Positions 31,702-40,325 of a DNA stretch of 64,000 nucleotides are shown here, piece after piece. A program made the position numbers and the translations under genes. The stretch spans positions 1-64,000 of the forward strand of contig JBQVNP010000011.1 in assembly GCA_052436255.1 (NCBI GenBank), in the 5' to 3' direction. Under the pieces are notes generated by a model, which was not told the origin of the DNA, did not search any database, and saw nothing but the letters and a program-made list of their open reading frames with translations. This DNA comes from Pelomonas sp052436255 (lineage in GTDB: Bacteria; Pseudomonadota; Gammaproteobacteria; Burkholderiales; Burkholderiaceae_C). Each line of letters begins with the position of its first letter. The stretch's first letter is position 1.

Positions 31702-32984
31702 ACTTCCTGTCCCGACTCAAGGCCTGGGTGATGCCGGGCCGGCAGAGCTATGGCCACGGCACGGACGTGGTGCGAGTGCACCAGTCGCCAATGACCGTGG
31801 CCGGCGAGGTCATCACCCACGACACCGCGCTGAAGAACGCCACCGTCTGGGCCTGCATCAACTACCTGAGCCGCACCGTGGGGCAATTGCCCTGGCGCGT
31901 CATGCAGGAGACCGAGACCGGCGCCAAGCGCGCGCCCATGCATCCGGTCGAGTACCTGATCAAGACGCGCCCGAATCGCGAGATGAGCTCGTTCGCGTTC
32001 CGTGAGACGCTGGTCGGATGGGCCGCCCGTTATGGCAATGGCGTCGCCGAGATTCAGCGCGACCGCCGCGGCGTGCCTGTTGCCCTGTGGCCCATCCACC
32101 CGTCCCGCGTCACTTTCGAGCGCGACGAGGCTGGCGATCTGGTCTACGGCGTGGCCGGCAGCGACGGCGAGAAGAGCTTTCTGCGTGCCGAGGATGTTTA
32201 CCACGTCCGCGGCTTTGGTGAGGGCGCCGTCGGCCTGGACGTCATCACCTACGCGGCCGAGTCCATCGGCTGGGCCAACGCCACCGAGTTGTTTGGCGCC
32301 TCATTCTTCGGCAACGGCGCCAACATCAGCGGCTTCCTTTCCGTGCCCGGCAAGATGTCCCTCGGCGGCAAGGAAGCGCTCGACGCTGAGCTGAAGGAAA
32401 AGCATGGCGGCCCTCGCAAGGGCAACAAGACCATGATCGTCGACGCCGGCATGAAGTACGAGAAGTCTGGCGTCGCCCCGGACGACGCCCAGTTCACCGA
32501 GACCATGCAGCACCAGGTCGAGCAGATCTGCCGCTGGTTCGGCGTGCCGCCGCACAAGGTCATGCACATGCTGCGCGCGACCTTCAGCAACATCGAGCAT
32601 CAGAGCATCGAGGTCGTCGTCGATTCCATTGCGCCCTGGTGCAAGCGCTTCGAAGACGAGGCCGACTACAAGTTCTTCGGCCAGAACCGTCAAGCCTTCT
32701 ATACCAAGATGGACCTCAAGGGCTTGCTGCGCGGCGACTTCAAGAGCCGTCAGGAAGGCCTGCAGGTCATGCGCCGCAACGGCGTCATCAACGCCAACGA
32801 GTGGCGCCGGCTTGAGGACATGGACGAGATCGGCCAGGACGGCGACAAGTACATCGTCGAGGGAAACATGACCACCCTCAAGGCAGTTGGGCTGCAGCAA
32901 GCAGCAGGACCGGCGCCCGAGCCGGAAGACGAATCACCCGTGCAGCGCGCCCGCCGTCAGGCTCAGCGCGCGCTGCTGCATTGA
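31698..32984 (+). CDS. Portal protein (HK97 family)
   Basis: A 428-residue portal, the dodecameric ring at the capsid vertex. Typical segments are NATVWACINYLSRTVGQLPW near the N-terminus, ANATELFGASFFGNGANISG in the middle and the wing/crown region RWFGVPPHKVMHMLRATFSN, then RNGVINANEWRRLEDMDEIG. The C-terminus is a basic helix. Confidence 0.93.
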   Translation: MNFLSRLKAWVMPGRQSYGHGTDVVRVHQSPMTVAGEVITHDTALKNATVWACINYLSRTVGQLPWRVMQETETGAKRAPMHPVEYLIKTRPNREMSSFAFRETLVGWAARYGNGVAEIQRDRRGVPVALWPIHPSRVTFERDEAGDLVYGVAGSDGEKSFLRAEDVYHVRGFGEGAVGLDVITYAAESIGWANATELFGASFFGNGANISGFLSVPGKMSLGGKEALDAELKEKHGGPRKGNKTMIVDAGMKYEKSGVAPDDAQFTETMQHQVEQICRWFGVPPHKVMHMLRATFSNIEHQSIEVVVDSIAPWCKRFEDEADYKFFGQNRQAFYTKMDLKGLLRGDFKSRQEGLQVMRRNGVINANEWRRLEDMDEIGQDGDKYIVEGNMTTLKAVGLQQAAGPAPEPEDESPVQRARRQAQRALLH

Positions 32985-32995
32985 AGGAAACTCTC

Positions 32996-33487
32996 ATGAA
33001 GCTCGCTGATTGCGAAGTCTCGCACCGCCACGTCCGCGGCCACAACGTGGCCTTCCTGTTCGGCCCTCGTGCGCTGTCCGGCGCCGAGTGCGCGGCTCTG
33101 CTGGCCGAGTGGCACCAGGCCTACGGCCCCGACGCTTCGCCGGCCTATGCAAGCCCGGTCGGCTGGCAGTCGCTCGCCCAGGCCAGCGCGCTCGGCCCCC
33201 TCGCATCGCTGCTGCGCGTTGACGAAGACCGCGAGGTCGTCGAGTTCGATGGCGTGAAGTTCAGCGCCGAGATGCTGCGCACCTTCGTGACGCCGACGCC
33301 CGAAGGCTTCGCTTTCCGCATCATCGAAGTCGACGGCGTCGCGACCGTGAGCCGCTTGGAACTGCCTGCCGTGCAGGTCGACGCGGAGCCTGCGCCCGCC
33401 AAGGATGCTGACGCTTCGGCCCCGGCCCCGGCCTCCGCGCCTGCGCCTGCCCGCAAGACTGCCGCCAACAAGAAGGCAGGCGACTGA
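32996..33487 (+). CDS. Hypothetical structural-cluster protein
   Basis: A 163-residue protein between portal and protease. The N-terminal 115 residues form a compact alpha/beta domain (LADCEVSHRHVRGHNVAFLF); the last 45 are a disordered Ala/Pro/Lys tail. AAGGAAA precedes the ATG. It may be an assembly cofactor; function unknown. Confidence 0.55.
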   Translation: MKLADCEVSHRHVRGHNVAFLFGPRALSGAECAALLAEWHQAYGPDASPAYASPVGWQSLAQASALGPLASLLRVDEDREVVEFDGVKFSAEMLRTFVTPTPEGFAFRIIEVDGVATVSRLELPAVQVDAEPAPAKDADASAPAPASAPAPARKTAANKKAGD

Positions 33488-33488
33488 G

Positions 33489-34211
33489 ATGGGTGCCGGC
33501 TTCAGCATCAAGGCCAAGGCCAACAAGACCGCCGAGATCCTGATCTATGAGGATGTCGGCGAGGGCTGGTTCGGCGGCGTCAGCGCCAAGCAGTTCGCCT
33601 TGGAGCTGAAGGCGCTCGGCGACGTCACGACCATCGACGTGCGCATCAACAGCTACGGCGGTGACGTTTTCGAAGGCCTGGCCATCTACAACCAGCTGGT
33701 CCGCCACAAGGCCAAGATCATCACGCACGTCGACGGCATCGCGGCGTCCATCGCCTCGGTGATCGCCATGGCTGGCAACGAGATCCGCATCGGCGAATCT
33801 GGCTGGCTCATGATCCACAACGCCTGGAGCATGGCGGCCGGCGACTACCACGCCATGGACGAAATGAGCGCGCGCCTGCGCGCCACCAGCAAGACCCTGG
33901 CCGACATCTACGTCGCCCGCACCGGGGCCGACCTGGCGAAGGTCAAGGCCTGGATGGACGAAGAGACCTGGTTCGATGCAAGCCAGGCCACCGCCGAGAA
34001 GTTCGCCGACTCGGTGACCGAGAACCTGCGCATGGCCGCGCGCCTCGTGCCGGATCGCTTTGCCTTCCGCCACGTTCCGGCCGCTATCCAGCAGGCCGCC
34101 ATGACCCGAGCCGACGCTGAGCCGCACCCGGCAAACGCCGACATCCGCGCCCAGCTCGCCGCGCTGACCGAGCGCGCCCGCGCCCGCCACATCACCCCCC
34201 CCACACCCTGA
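33489..34211 (+). CDS. ClpP-like prohead protease
   Basis: A 240-residue S14 serine protease that processes the prohead. It has the crotonase-like core IDVRINSYGGDVFEGLAIYN, the nucleophile S87 in VDGIAASIAS and the catalytic histidine H110 in WLMIHNAWS. Linker and helices follow. It lies between portal and capsid genes, the usual HK97-type position. Confidence 0.9.
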   Translation: MGAGFSIKAKANKTAEILIYEDVGEGWFGGVSAKQFALELKALGDVTTIDVRINSYGGDVFEGLAIYNQLVRHKAKIITHVDGIAASIASVIAMAGNEIRIGESGWLMIHNAWSMAAGDYHAMDEMSARLRATSKTLADIYVARTGADLAKVKAWMDEETWFDASQATAEKFADSVTENLRMAARLVPDRFAFRHVPAAIQQAAMTRADAEPHPANADIRAQLAALTERARARHITPPTP

Positions 34212-34272
34212 CCTCGCGGGTTGGGGCGCCTCGCCCTGCCGCGTTCTCCGAGCCGCGAGGCTCTTCCAAATC

Positions 34273-34295
34273 GGCCCATTTCGGTGGGCCTTTTT
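34273..34295 (+). terminator. Terminator-like hairpin before the capsid gene
   Basis: GGCCCA-tttcgg-TGGGCC followed by five T. It lies 62 bp after the protease stop and 22 bp before the capsid ATG. It would attenuate read-through unless antiterminated, or could process the message. Confidence 0.7.
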
Positions 34296-34317
34296 CATTT
34301 CTGAAAGGCAAAACGCT

Positions 34318-35802
34318 ATGCGTAGCATCAACCACCACCGTCATGTGTGGAATTCGCGGCGGGCGGCTGTGCTCGCCATGGTCGCATCGGTCGGCATGCG
34401 TGCTGACGACGAAGACCCGATCACCGTCGGCTACCGGACGCGTCAGGAAGACCTGATCCAGCGTTCGAACGCCATCTTGGCCCAGGCCGACACCGAGGGC
34501 CGCGAACTCAGCCAGCAGGAGCGCGGCGAGATCGGCGACAACACCGCGGCCGTCGAGCAGTTGGAGACCGACATCCAGTTGCGCGCCAGCGTGGCACGTC
34601 AGGAGGCGCGCCAGCGCCAGCCGCAGGCCCGCGTGACCCCCGCCAACTCCGGCGAGCCGGCCCCACAAGACGAGCAGCGCCCGCAGGCCGGCGCCCGTCA
34701 GCCGGTCATCCAGACCACGCACCTCAACACTCCCGCCACGCGCGCCGCAGCCCGCGGCAACGGCGGTTTCCAGACCATGGGCCACTGGGCCATGGCCGTG
34801 CGTGCCGCCTCGCTGAATCCCACCAGCATGGACGGCCGCCTGCAGGCTGCGCTGACGACCTACGGCTCGGAAGGCGCCGGCTCCGATGGCGGCTTCGCTG
34901 TCCCGACGGACTACCGCAACGAAGTCATCCGCCTGGGCATGCTCAGCGAAGACTCGCTGTTCAACCGCTGCGATACCACGCCGACCAACAGCAACAGCGT
35001 GACGCTGGTGAAGGACGAAACCACGCCCTGGTCCACCAGCGGCGTGCGCGTCTACACCCGCACCGAAGCGCAGGCGATGACGCAGTCCAAGCCGGTGCTG
35101 GGCGACATGACGGTCAAGCTGCACGAGACCTATGCGTTCGTGCCGATGACCGACGAGCTGCTGGCCGACGCGCCCATGCTGTCGTCCTACCTGACGACCA
35201 AGGCAGGCGAGGCGTTCCAGTTCAAGCTGAACGACTACATCGTCAACGGCACCGGTGCCGGCCAGATCCTGGGCATCCTGAACAGCCCGGCCCTGATCAC
35301 CGTCGGCAAGGAAACCTCGCAGACGGCTGACACCGTGCACGCCGACAACATCGTCAAGATGTGGTCTCGCATGCCGGCCGCCGCGCGCAGCCGCTCGGTG
35401 TGGCTGGTCAACCAGGATGTCGAGCCCCAGCTGATGCAGCTCGGCTCCGTGGTCAAGACGGCCACCGGCACCGCGGTTGGCGGCATGCCTTCCTACCTGC
35501 CGCCTGGCGGCCTGTCGGCAAGCCCCTACGGCACCCTGCTGGGCCGCCCGGTGGTGGTCACCGAGGCCTGCCAAGCCCTGGGCGACAAGGGCGACATCAT
35601 CCTCGCCTACCTGCCTGGCTTCTTCGCTCCGTACAAGGGCGGCCTGAAGTCGGACGTGTCGATGCACCTGTTCTTCGACCAGGGCGTCACGGCATTCCGT
35701 TGGACCCTGCGCGCCGGCGGCCAGCCGTGGCTTTCGGCCCCCATCGCACGCAAGAACGGCGGCAACACGCTGTCCCACTTCGTGACGCTGGAAGCGCGCT
35801 GA
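34318..35802 (+). CDS. Major capsid protein (HK97 fold)
   Basis: A 494-residue capsid subunit. Residues 30-110 are a Gln/Glu-rich coiled coil, the delta/scaffold domain removed by the protease. The HK97 core begins near YGSEGAGSDGGFAVPTDYRN and includes the E-loop TPTNSNSVTLVKDETTPWST, LNDYIVNGTGAGQILGILNS and the A-domain GMPSYLPPGGLSASPYGTLL. No separate scaffold gene is present, as usual for this group. Confidence 0.93.
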   Translation: MRSINHHRHVWNSRRAAVLAMVASVGMRADDEDPITVGYRTRQEDLIQRSNAILAQADTEGRELSQQERGEIGDNTAAVEQLETDIQLRASVARQEARQRQPQARVTPANSGEPAPQDEQRPQAGARQPVIQTTHLNTPATRAAARGNGGFQTMGHWAMAVRAASLNPTSMDGRLQAALTTYGSEGAGSDGGFAVPTDYRNEVIRLGMLSEDSLFNRCDTTPTNSNSVTLVKDETTPWSTSGVRVYTRTEAQAMTQSKPVLGDMTVKLHETYAFVPMTDELLADAPMLSSYLTTKAGEAFQFKLNDYIVNGTGAGQILGILNSPALITVGKETSQTADTVHADNIVKMWSRMPAAARSRSVWLVNQDVEPQLMQLGSVVKTATGTAVGGMPSYLPPGGLSASPYGTLLGRPVVVTEACQALGDKGDIILAYLPGFFAPYKGGLKSDVSMHLFFDQGVTAFRWTLRAGGQPWLSAPIARKNGGNTLSHFVTLEAR

Positions 35803-35869
35803 TCTGACTGAGACGGGCCCGGCCTGCGGTCGGCCCACTCGCAACCCATCTTGAAGAAAGGACTCCATC

Positions 35870-36361
35870 ATGTCCCTCACCCTGAACGCGCGGCTGTCTG
35901 AGCAGGCCGCATTCATCCAGGCCACCGCCATCGGCGCGCTGGCCACGACGGTCGGCGACGGCGCCTATGTGTCGCTCAAGAACTACGCCAAGGTCTGCGT
36001 CGTCATCGACGTGACGAACGCCACCACTGTGACCGGCGGCGTCGTGACGCTCAAGCAGGCCACCGCGGTTGCTGGCACCGGCGAGAAGGCACTGGCATTC
36101 ACGCGCATGCTCGCGAACATCGACGTTGCCGCAAGCCAGACCATGGTCGAAACGGCGGTCTCGAACAACACGTTCACGACCGACACGACCAACAGCAAGC
36201 GCCTGCGCTACATCATCGAGATCGACACCGACCAGCTCGATGTCGACGGCAACTTCGACTGCTTCCGCGTCGACGTCGCCTCGATGGCTGCCGCTACCGG
36301 CACCGTCAGCTACATCCTCTGGGGTGCTCGCTACAGCGGCGCAGCAGCGGCAACCGACTGA
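35870..36361 (+). CDS. Putative capsid decoration protein
   Basis: A 163-residue beta-rich protein (KNYAKVCVVIDVTNATTVTG, then TVSYILWGARYSGAAAATD) directly after the capsid gene, where decoration proteins are often encoded. No specific family is recognised. A strong hairpin follows. Confidence 0.5.
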   Translation: MSLTLNARLSEQAAFIQATAIGALATTVGDGAYVSLKNYAKVCVVIDVTNATTVTGGVVTLKQATAVAGTGEKALAFTRMLANIDVAASQTMVETAVSNNTFTTDTTNSKRLRYIIEIDTDQLDVDGNFDCFRVDVASMAAATGTVSYILWGARYSGAAAATD

Positions 36362-36383
36362 TCTCCGACATCAACAGGCACAT

Positions 36384-36418
36384 GCGGGCCGGCTCTTTGG
36401 AGCCGGCCCGCCTTCTTT
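36384..36418 (+). terminator. Terminator-like hairpin before the tailspike
   Basis: An 11-bp perfect stem, GCGGGCCGGCT (36384-36394) with AGCCGGCCCGC (36401-36411), loop ctttgg, followed by CTTCTTT. It separates the capsid genes from the tailspike gene. Confidence 0.65.
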
Positions 36419-36433
36419 GACACGGAGAATGCG

Positions 36434-38911
36434 ATGACGACAACCGTAACCTTGCTGAGGAATGTTCGCGCTGGGACGGGCGGCGGCACATGGAGGGCTG
36501 GTGACACGCATGTTGCAAGCGACGACTACGCCGACTTTCTGATCGGGCGCGGTGACGCTTATGACGCGAACGGCGTAATCAAGGACGTTGATCGATCCTT
36601 GGTGTCAGGGGGTGGGATCACCGACACATCCGCCACAGCGAGCGCAATTTCGTCGGCACTCCAGTCGTCTGGCGCTGCCAGCGTTGCCGCAATCACCGGC
36701 TCCATCCCAGAGACCATCCTGCTGGGCTCCAACACCAATCTGACGCTGCAGCCCGGGACGGTGCTCCGCGCCACCGGAACGCGGCAACACACGTTGATCC
36801 GCACCGGCAATGCGGAATTTCTGGCTGACGACGGCGCGCTGCCTGGAGTGTCGATCTACTGCCACGACGAGGTGACTGCAGCAGGCACCGGGACTCTGCG
36901 CTACACGCACGCCACCACGTCGCTGGCCTGGCTGGCTCCGGGCGAGTCGAGCTACGGCGCCGAGGTCAACATTGGCGCCGTCGTCAACGCCAGCACCGTC
37001 GCCATCTTCACGCTGCCGGGCGCCTCGGCTGGCAAGCAGCTCTATGTCTACGTCGCGCCGACCCTGACCGGCACCGTGAGAACCGGCGTGATGACGCGTC
37101 GCGTCCGCGTCGAGCCCGTGACCGGCGCGAAGTCGATGACCTGGACCCGCGCGAGCAACGTCCGAGCCATCAACCAAGCCGACCACGGCCGCCGGATCGG
37201 CGATTTCGTCATCTGCTTCGGGCCGTCTGGCAACGTGCGGCACGATTTCATCACTGCTGTCACTGCCAACAGCTACACCATCCCCGACCCTGGCGCCGAC
37301 CAACCTGTCGCACAGACCGGCCGCGCCTACGGCGTGCGCAACATCGTCATCAATGGCACTGGGGCAACTCTGGATTACCGCAAAGGTGCGCTCACGACTG
37401 CTGCGATGAGCAACCTTCACGCGGTGATCCTCAACGCATGCTCGGACGTGGAGTTGATCAACCTCGAAGTCAGCAACACGACCAAGTACGCCCTGCTGCT
37501 GTCGGGCTACAAAAATGTCAAGGTCAGCGGCTTCCGCACCTTCCGCGACGACTCGTCCAACGTTGCAGGAAACAGCGACGTGGTGCATCCCCTCGGCCCC
37601 GGCCGGGGCCTCGTCGTAGAACGCACACGCGCCCAGGGTGGCGACAACCTGATCGGCGTCGGCTGCTCGGATTTCTTCGACTACGTGCTCAACCTGCCGG
37701 CCTACGGCGACCTGTCGCTGATCGGCGGTCGGGTGACCGACTCGTGGGGCGAGAACACGCACCAGCAGCCCGTTCGGTTCTACAACGGCAACGGAACCAA
37801 CGCCATCCGCGATTGGACCGTGGATGGCATCTATGGCACCTATGACACCAACGTCGATGCGGCGGTGGCGGTCATCATGGACACGATGTCCAACATCGAC
37901 GGAAACGGCATTGTCGGCATGGTTGACTCTGGCGCCACCAACATCGACGGGCTGACTCTGCGCAACATCAGCGCGACGCGCGTGGACGGTCAGCCGAGTT
38001 GCGCCTTCATTTCGCGCGGCGCCGGCACCCGGCGCGGCCTCAAGATCGACCGCCTGCGGCCCCGCACGTTTTCCGTCAGCACCAGCGCCACGGTGCACAT
38101 TGAAGATTCGACGTGGGAGGGCGTTGAGGCCGAGGTGTTCGGTGCAGGCTCCTTTGCGGGCGCCATCATCGGCCTGTTTGGCACAGGCACTATTCGTGAC
38201 CTGCGCGTGGACGCAACGCAGCTCGTCTGGGACAACGCCCTGGGCAGCGGCGCACGCGGCGCCGTCGTGCTGCTCAACAACGCCAACGCCGTCATCACGA
38301 ACCTGCGCGTTCGCGTGTTGGGCAGCGACAGCAGCGCCTCGGGCAACAAGGCCAATGTCGTCTGGATCAACAACGGCACCGTCACCCGCTACTACGTCAC
38401 CGGCCACTTCGGCGCCGGGACAGATGCCATCTTGCGGGTGTCGAATGGCTCCTGCACGTACTTCACTGCCAACGACCTGGAGCACGAGGGTAGCTTCGTC
38501 GCCGTGGCTGACGCTCCTGTGAACCACATCAACCTCAACGAGGTGTATCACTGGAACGGCGCCAGTTCGTGCATCGCCTACAACGTGGCTGCCGGTGGCA
38601 CTGTCCGCGTCCGTGCCCGCCAAGTTCGGTGCAGCAACCGATTCATTCGCAACACGGCGGGCAGCACAGCCTTTTTGCTCGAAGCCCAGTCTACTGAGCT
38701 GACGAGCAGCGTGTTCGTGGTCGATGCCGGCACGCCGGCCCTGCGCCTGCAGGGGCCAACGGACATCAGCATGGACGGCGCGCTGCTGGACGCCACCGTG
38801 GGCAACCACGCGCCCGGCGCGAGCTTCTACAACACCAACGCCGCTTTCGGAGCCCCCGGCGTCGGCGCTTACGTGCGCGGCGCGACGACGTGGACCCGAG
38901 TGGCCGCCTGA
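36434..38911 (+). CDS. Beta-helix tailspike / depolymerase-like protein
   Basis: An 825-residue protein. An N-terminal region of about 90 residues precedes a long domain of short repeated strands rich in N, D, G and V (VILNACSDVELINLEVSNTT, LSGYKNVKVSGFRTFRDDSS, ATNIDGLTLRNISATRVDGQ), the signature of a right-handed pectate-lyase-like beta-helix. Such tailspikes bind or degrade surface polysaccharide. Its position between capsid and head-tail connector genes is unusual; tailspike genes normally lie at the tail end. Terminators flank it, so it may be an independently acquired unit. Confidence 0.72.
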   Translation: MTTTVTLLRNVRAGTGGGTWRAGDTHVASDDYADFLIGRGDAYDANGVIKDVDRSLVSGGGITDTSATASAISSALQSSGAASVAAITGSIPETILLGSNTNLTLQPGTVLRATGTRQHTLIRTGNAEFLADDGALPGVSIYCHDEVTAAGTGTLRYTHATTSLAWLAPGESSYGAEVNIGAVVNASTVAIFTLPGASAGKQLYVYVAPTLTGTVRTGVMTRRVRVEPVTGAKSMTWTRASNVRAINQADHGRRIGDFVICFGPSGNVRHDFITAVTANSYTIPDPGADQPVAQTGRAYGVRNIVINGTGATLDYRKGALTTAAMSNLHAVILNACSDVELINLEVSNTTKYALLLSGYKNVKVSGFRTFRDDSSNVAGNSDVVHPLGPGRGLVVERTRAQGGDNLIGVGCSDFFDYVLNLPAYGDLSLIGGRVTDSWGENTHQQPVRFYNGNGTNAIRDWTVDGIYGTYDTNVDAAVAVIMDTMSNIDGNGIVGMVDSGATNIDGLTLRNISATRVDGQPSCAFISRGAGTRRGLKIDRLRPRTFSVSTSATVHIEDSTWEGVEAEVFGAGSFAGAIIGLFGTGTIRDLRVDATQLVWDNALGSGARGAVVLLNNANAVITNLRVRVLGSDSSASGNKANVVWINNGTVTRYYVTGHFGAGTDAILRVSNGSCTYFTANDLEHEGSFVAVADAPVNHINLNEVYHWNGASSCIAYNVAAGGTVRVRARQVRCSNRFIRNTAGSTAFLLEAQSTELTSSVFVVDAGTPALRLQGPTDISMDGALLDATVGNHAPGASFYNTNAAFGAPGVGAYVRGATTWTRVAA

Positions 38912-38937
38912 TCCCAGCCCCTGCCGGTGATGACAGG

Positions 38938-38960
38938 CCCGCCTATTTGGCGGGTTTTTT
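38938..38960 (+). terminator. Terminator after the tailspike
   Basis: CCCGCC-tattt-GGCGGG followed by six T, 26 bp after the tailspike stop. Its stem overlaps the stop codon of the opposite-strand micro-gene at 38943. Confidence 0.85.
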
Positions 38961-39119
38961 CGTCTCAGCCTGCTCGACGAGCTGGCGTAACCAGGCCTGG
39001 CCGCCGTTGGCATCGACCTTTGCCCACTGAGCGGGCGTTAACCGCACGGAGCGCTGCTCAAGGCGTTCATCGGCGGGCTTGAAAGGGCGTCCGCCCTTGT
39101 TCTTGGGTTCGGTGGTCAT
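38943..39119 (-). CDS. Small ribbon-helix-helix-like protein (antisense micro-gene)
   Basis: A 58-residue frame running against the late genes. It starts MTTEPKNKGGRPFKPADERL, continues RSVRLTPAQWAKVDANGGQA (strand, then helix) and ends WLRQLVEQAETKKPAK. This fits an Arc-like ribbon-helix-helix repressor and matches the layout of the 5475-5648 product (basic GRP start, RV/RL strand, Lys-Val-Asp helix, Trp-Ala/Leu-Arg helix). It diverges from the recombinase gene at 39204 with inverted repeats between, so it may control that gene. Confidence 0.68.
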   Translation of the reverse strand: MTTEPKNKGGRPFKPADERLEQRSVRLTPAQWAKVDANGGQAWLRQLVEQAETKKPAK

Positions 39120-39128
39120 GCCGGATTC

Positions 39129-39197
39129 TCAATCACGCAAACCGGGGGTGCCTACACCTAGGTTGTCGTGATTGAATAACCGTATGACTAAACGGTT
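39129..39197. promoter_or_regulatory. Divergent operator region with nested inverted repeats
   Basis: TCAATCACG (39129-39137) is the exact reverse complement of CGTGATTGA (39167-39175). A second inverted repeat, AACCGT (39178-39183) with ACGGTT (39192-39197), follows. GATTGAATA at 39170-39178 is shared with the region before terS. The AT-rich block lies between the antisense micro-gene and the recombinase start, as expected of a controlled divergent promoter or a recombination site. Confidence 0.6.
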
Positions 39198-39203
39198 AGC
39201 ACC

Positions 39204-40310
39204 ATGACGGCCGAGGCCCTTGCAGGCGTCCTAGAGTCAATCGCCGTGGCGATCCGCGCGCTGCCTGCCGGGCCCGTGCAGATCGCACCGGCAGTGCAGC
39301 CGGCGCCAGCTCCGCCGCCTCCGCCGCCGGCTGCTCCGCTTCCACCGCCGCCGCCGCCACCGCCGGCACCGACTGTCGAGCCGGCGCAACCCGCGCCCGA
39401 GACACCGGCCGGCATGACCATTGCGACCTGGCTGCCCACCTACCGTCAGATCATCAAGGACCGCGGCTACAACCCGCAGACGATCCGCAACCGAGGCGCG
39501 GTGATCAAGTTCATCGAGACCAGCCTGGGGCCTCGCCCGCTGGCCGCGATCAAGCCGCACGAGATCACCACGCTCCTGAAGACCTGCTCGCCGCACAAGG
39601 CCGTTCGAGTGCTGGGCGAGCTGCGCGACGTCTTCACGGAGGCCATCGCAAACAACGAGGCCGAGGGCAACCCGGCCAGCCTGGTCAAGCCGCCGCGGGC
39701 GCCGGGCATCCGCAAGCGGCTCACGCTCGAGATTTGGCAGGACATGCTGCTGATGGCGTCGCTCGGCCAGCAGCGCTGGGTGATCGCAATGCTGTTGCTC
39801 GGTCTGCACACTGGCCAGCGCCGCGCCGACCTGGCCAAGATGCGGTTCGACGATGTCGTCGACGGCCGCCTCAGAGTGGAACAGCAAAAGAAGGCCGGCA
39901 AGCCCACGGGCGCTCGGCTGGCCATCCCGCTGTCTATCCGGCTGGAATGCACGGGCATGACCCTTGGCGAGGTCATCGAGTTCTGCGAGCGGATCGCCAA
40001 GCGGGGCGACACGCTGCTGCGGCAGGCGAGCGGCAAGCCCATCGAGATGTCCAGCCTGTCGGCGCGGTTCCACGAGCTCATCGTCGCCGTGTGTGGCGAG
40101 GGCGCCTATCAGCAGTACGAATGGCCGTCGCTCCACGAGGTGCGGTCGCTGGCGGCCCGGACCTACATGCACGAAGGCATGCCAGCCGAGACGGTGCAGA
40201 CCCTGCTGGGGCACAAGGCGGCCGAGATGACTGCGATCTACCTGGACGACCGCGGCCTGTCGGCGAAGGAATGGAAAACCGTCGAGGTGGCAGCGCCTGA
40301 AGCTGCCTAA
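39204..40310 (+). CDS. Second tyrosine recombinase, lambda Int-like
   Basis: A 368-residue recombinase. Residues 1-30 are a short helix and 31-69 a proline-rich linker in place of lambda Int's arm-binding domain. Residues 70-165 are a core-binding domain (TWLPTYRQIIKDRGYNPQTI). The catalytic domain tracks lambda Int: TGQRRADL (R206), VEQQKKAGK (K229/K230), LHEVRSLAAR (H311, R314), LLGHKAAEM (H337) and IYLDDRG (Y346). All active-site residues are present. It sits within the head-tail gene cluster, away from the att site and from the integrase at 1797. Its substrate is unknown. Confidence 0.85.
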   Translation: MTAEALAGVLESIAVAIRALPAGPVQIAPAVQPAPAPPPPPPAAPLPPPPPPPPAPTVEPAQPAPETPAGMTIATWLPTYRQIIKDRGYNPQTIRNRGAVIKFIETSLGPRPLAAIKPHEITTLLKTCSPHKAVRVLGELRDVFTEAIANNEAEGNPASLVKPPRAPGIRKRLTLEIWQDMLLMASLGQQRWVIAMLLLGLHTGQRRADLAKMRFDDVVDGRLRVEQQKKAGKPTGARLAIPLSIRLECTGMTLGEVIEFCERIAKRGDTLLRQASGKPIEMSSLSARFHELIVAVCGEGAYQQYEWPSLHEVRSLAARTYMHEGMPAETVQTLLGHKAAEMTAIYLDDRGLSAKEWKTVEVAAPEAA

Positions 40311-40325
40311 CTCTGAAGCACACAC

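Noticed and set aside
36605..39013. An 802-codon leftward frame over the tailspike.
   Set aside because: The plus strand has the repeated strand pattern of a beta-helix and a ribosome site; the minus frame is a GC-driven shadow.
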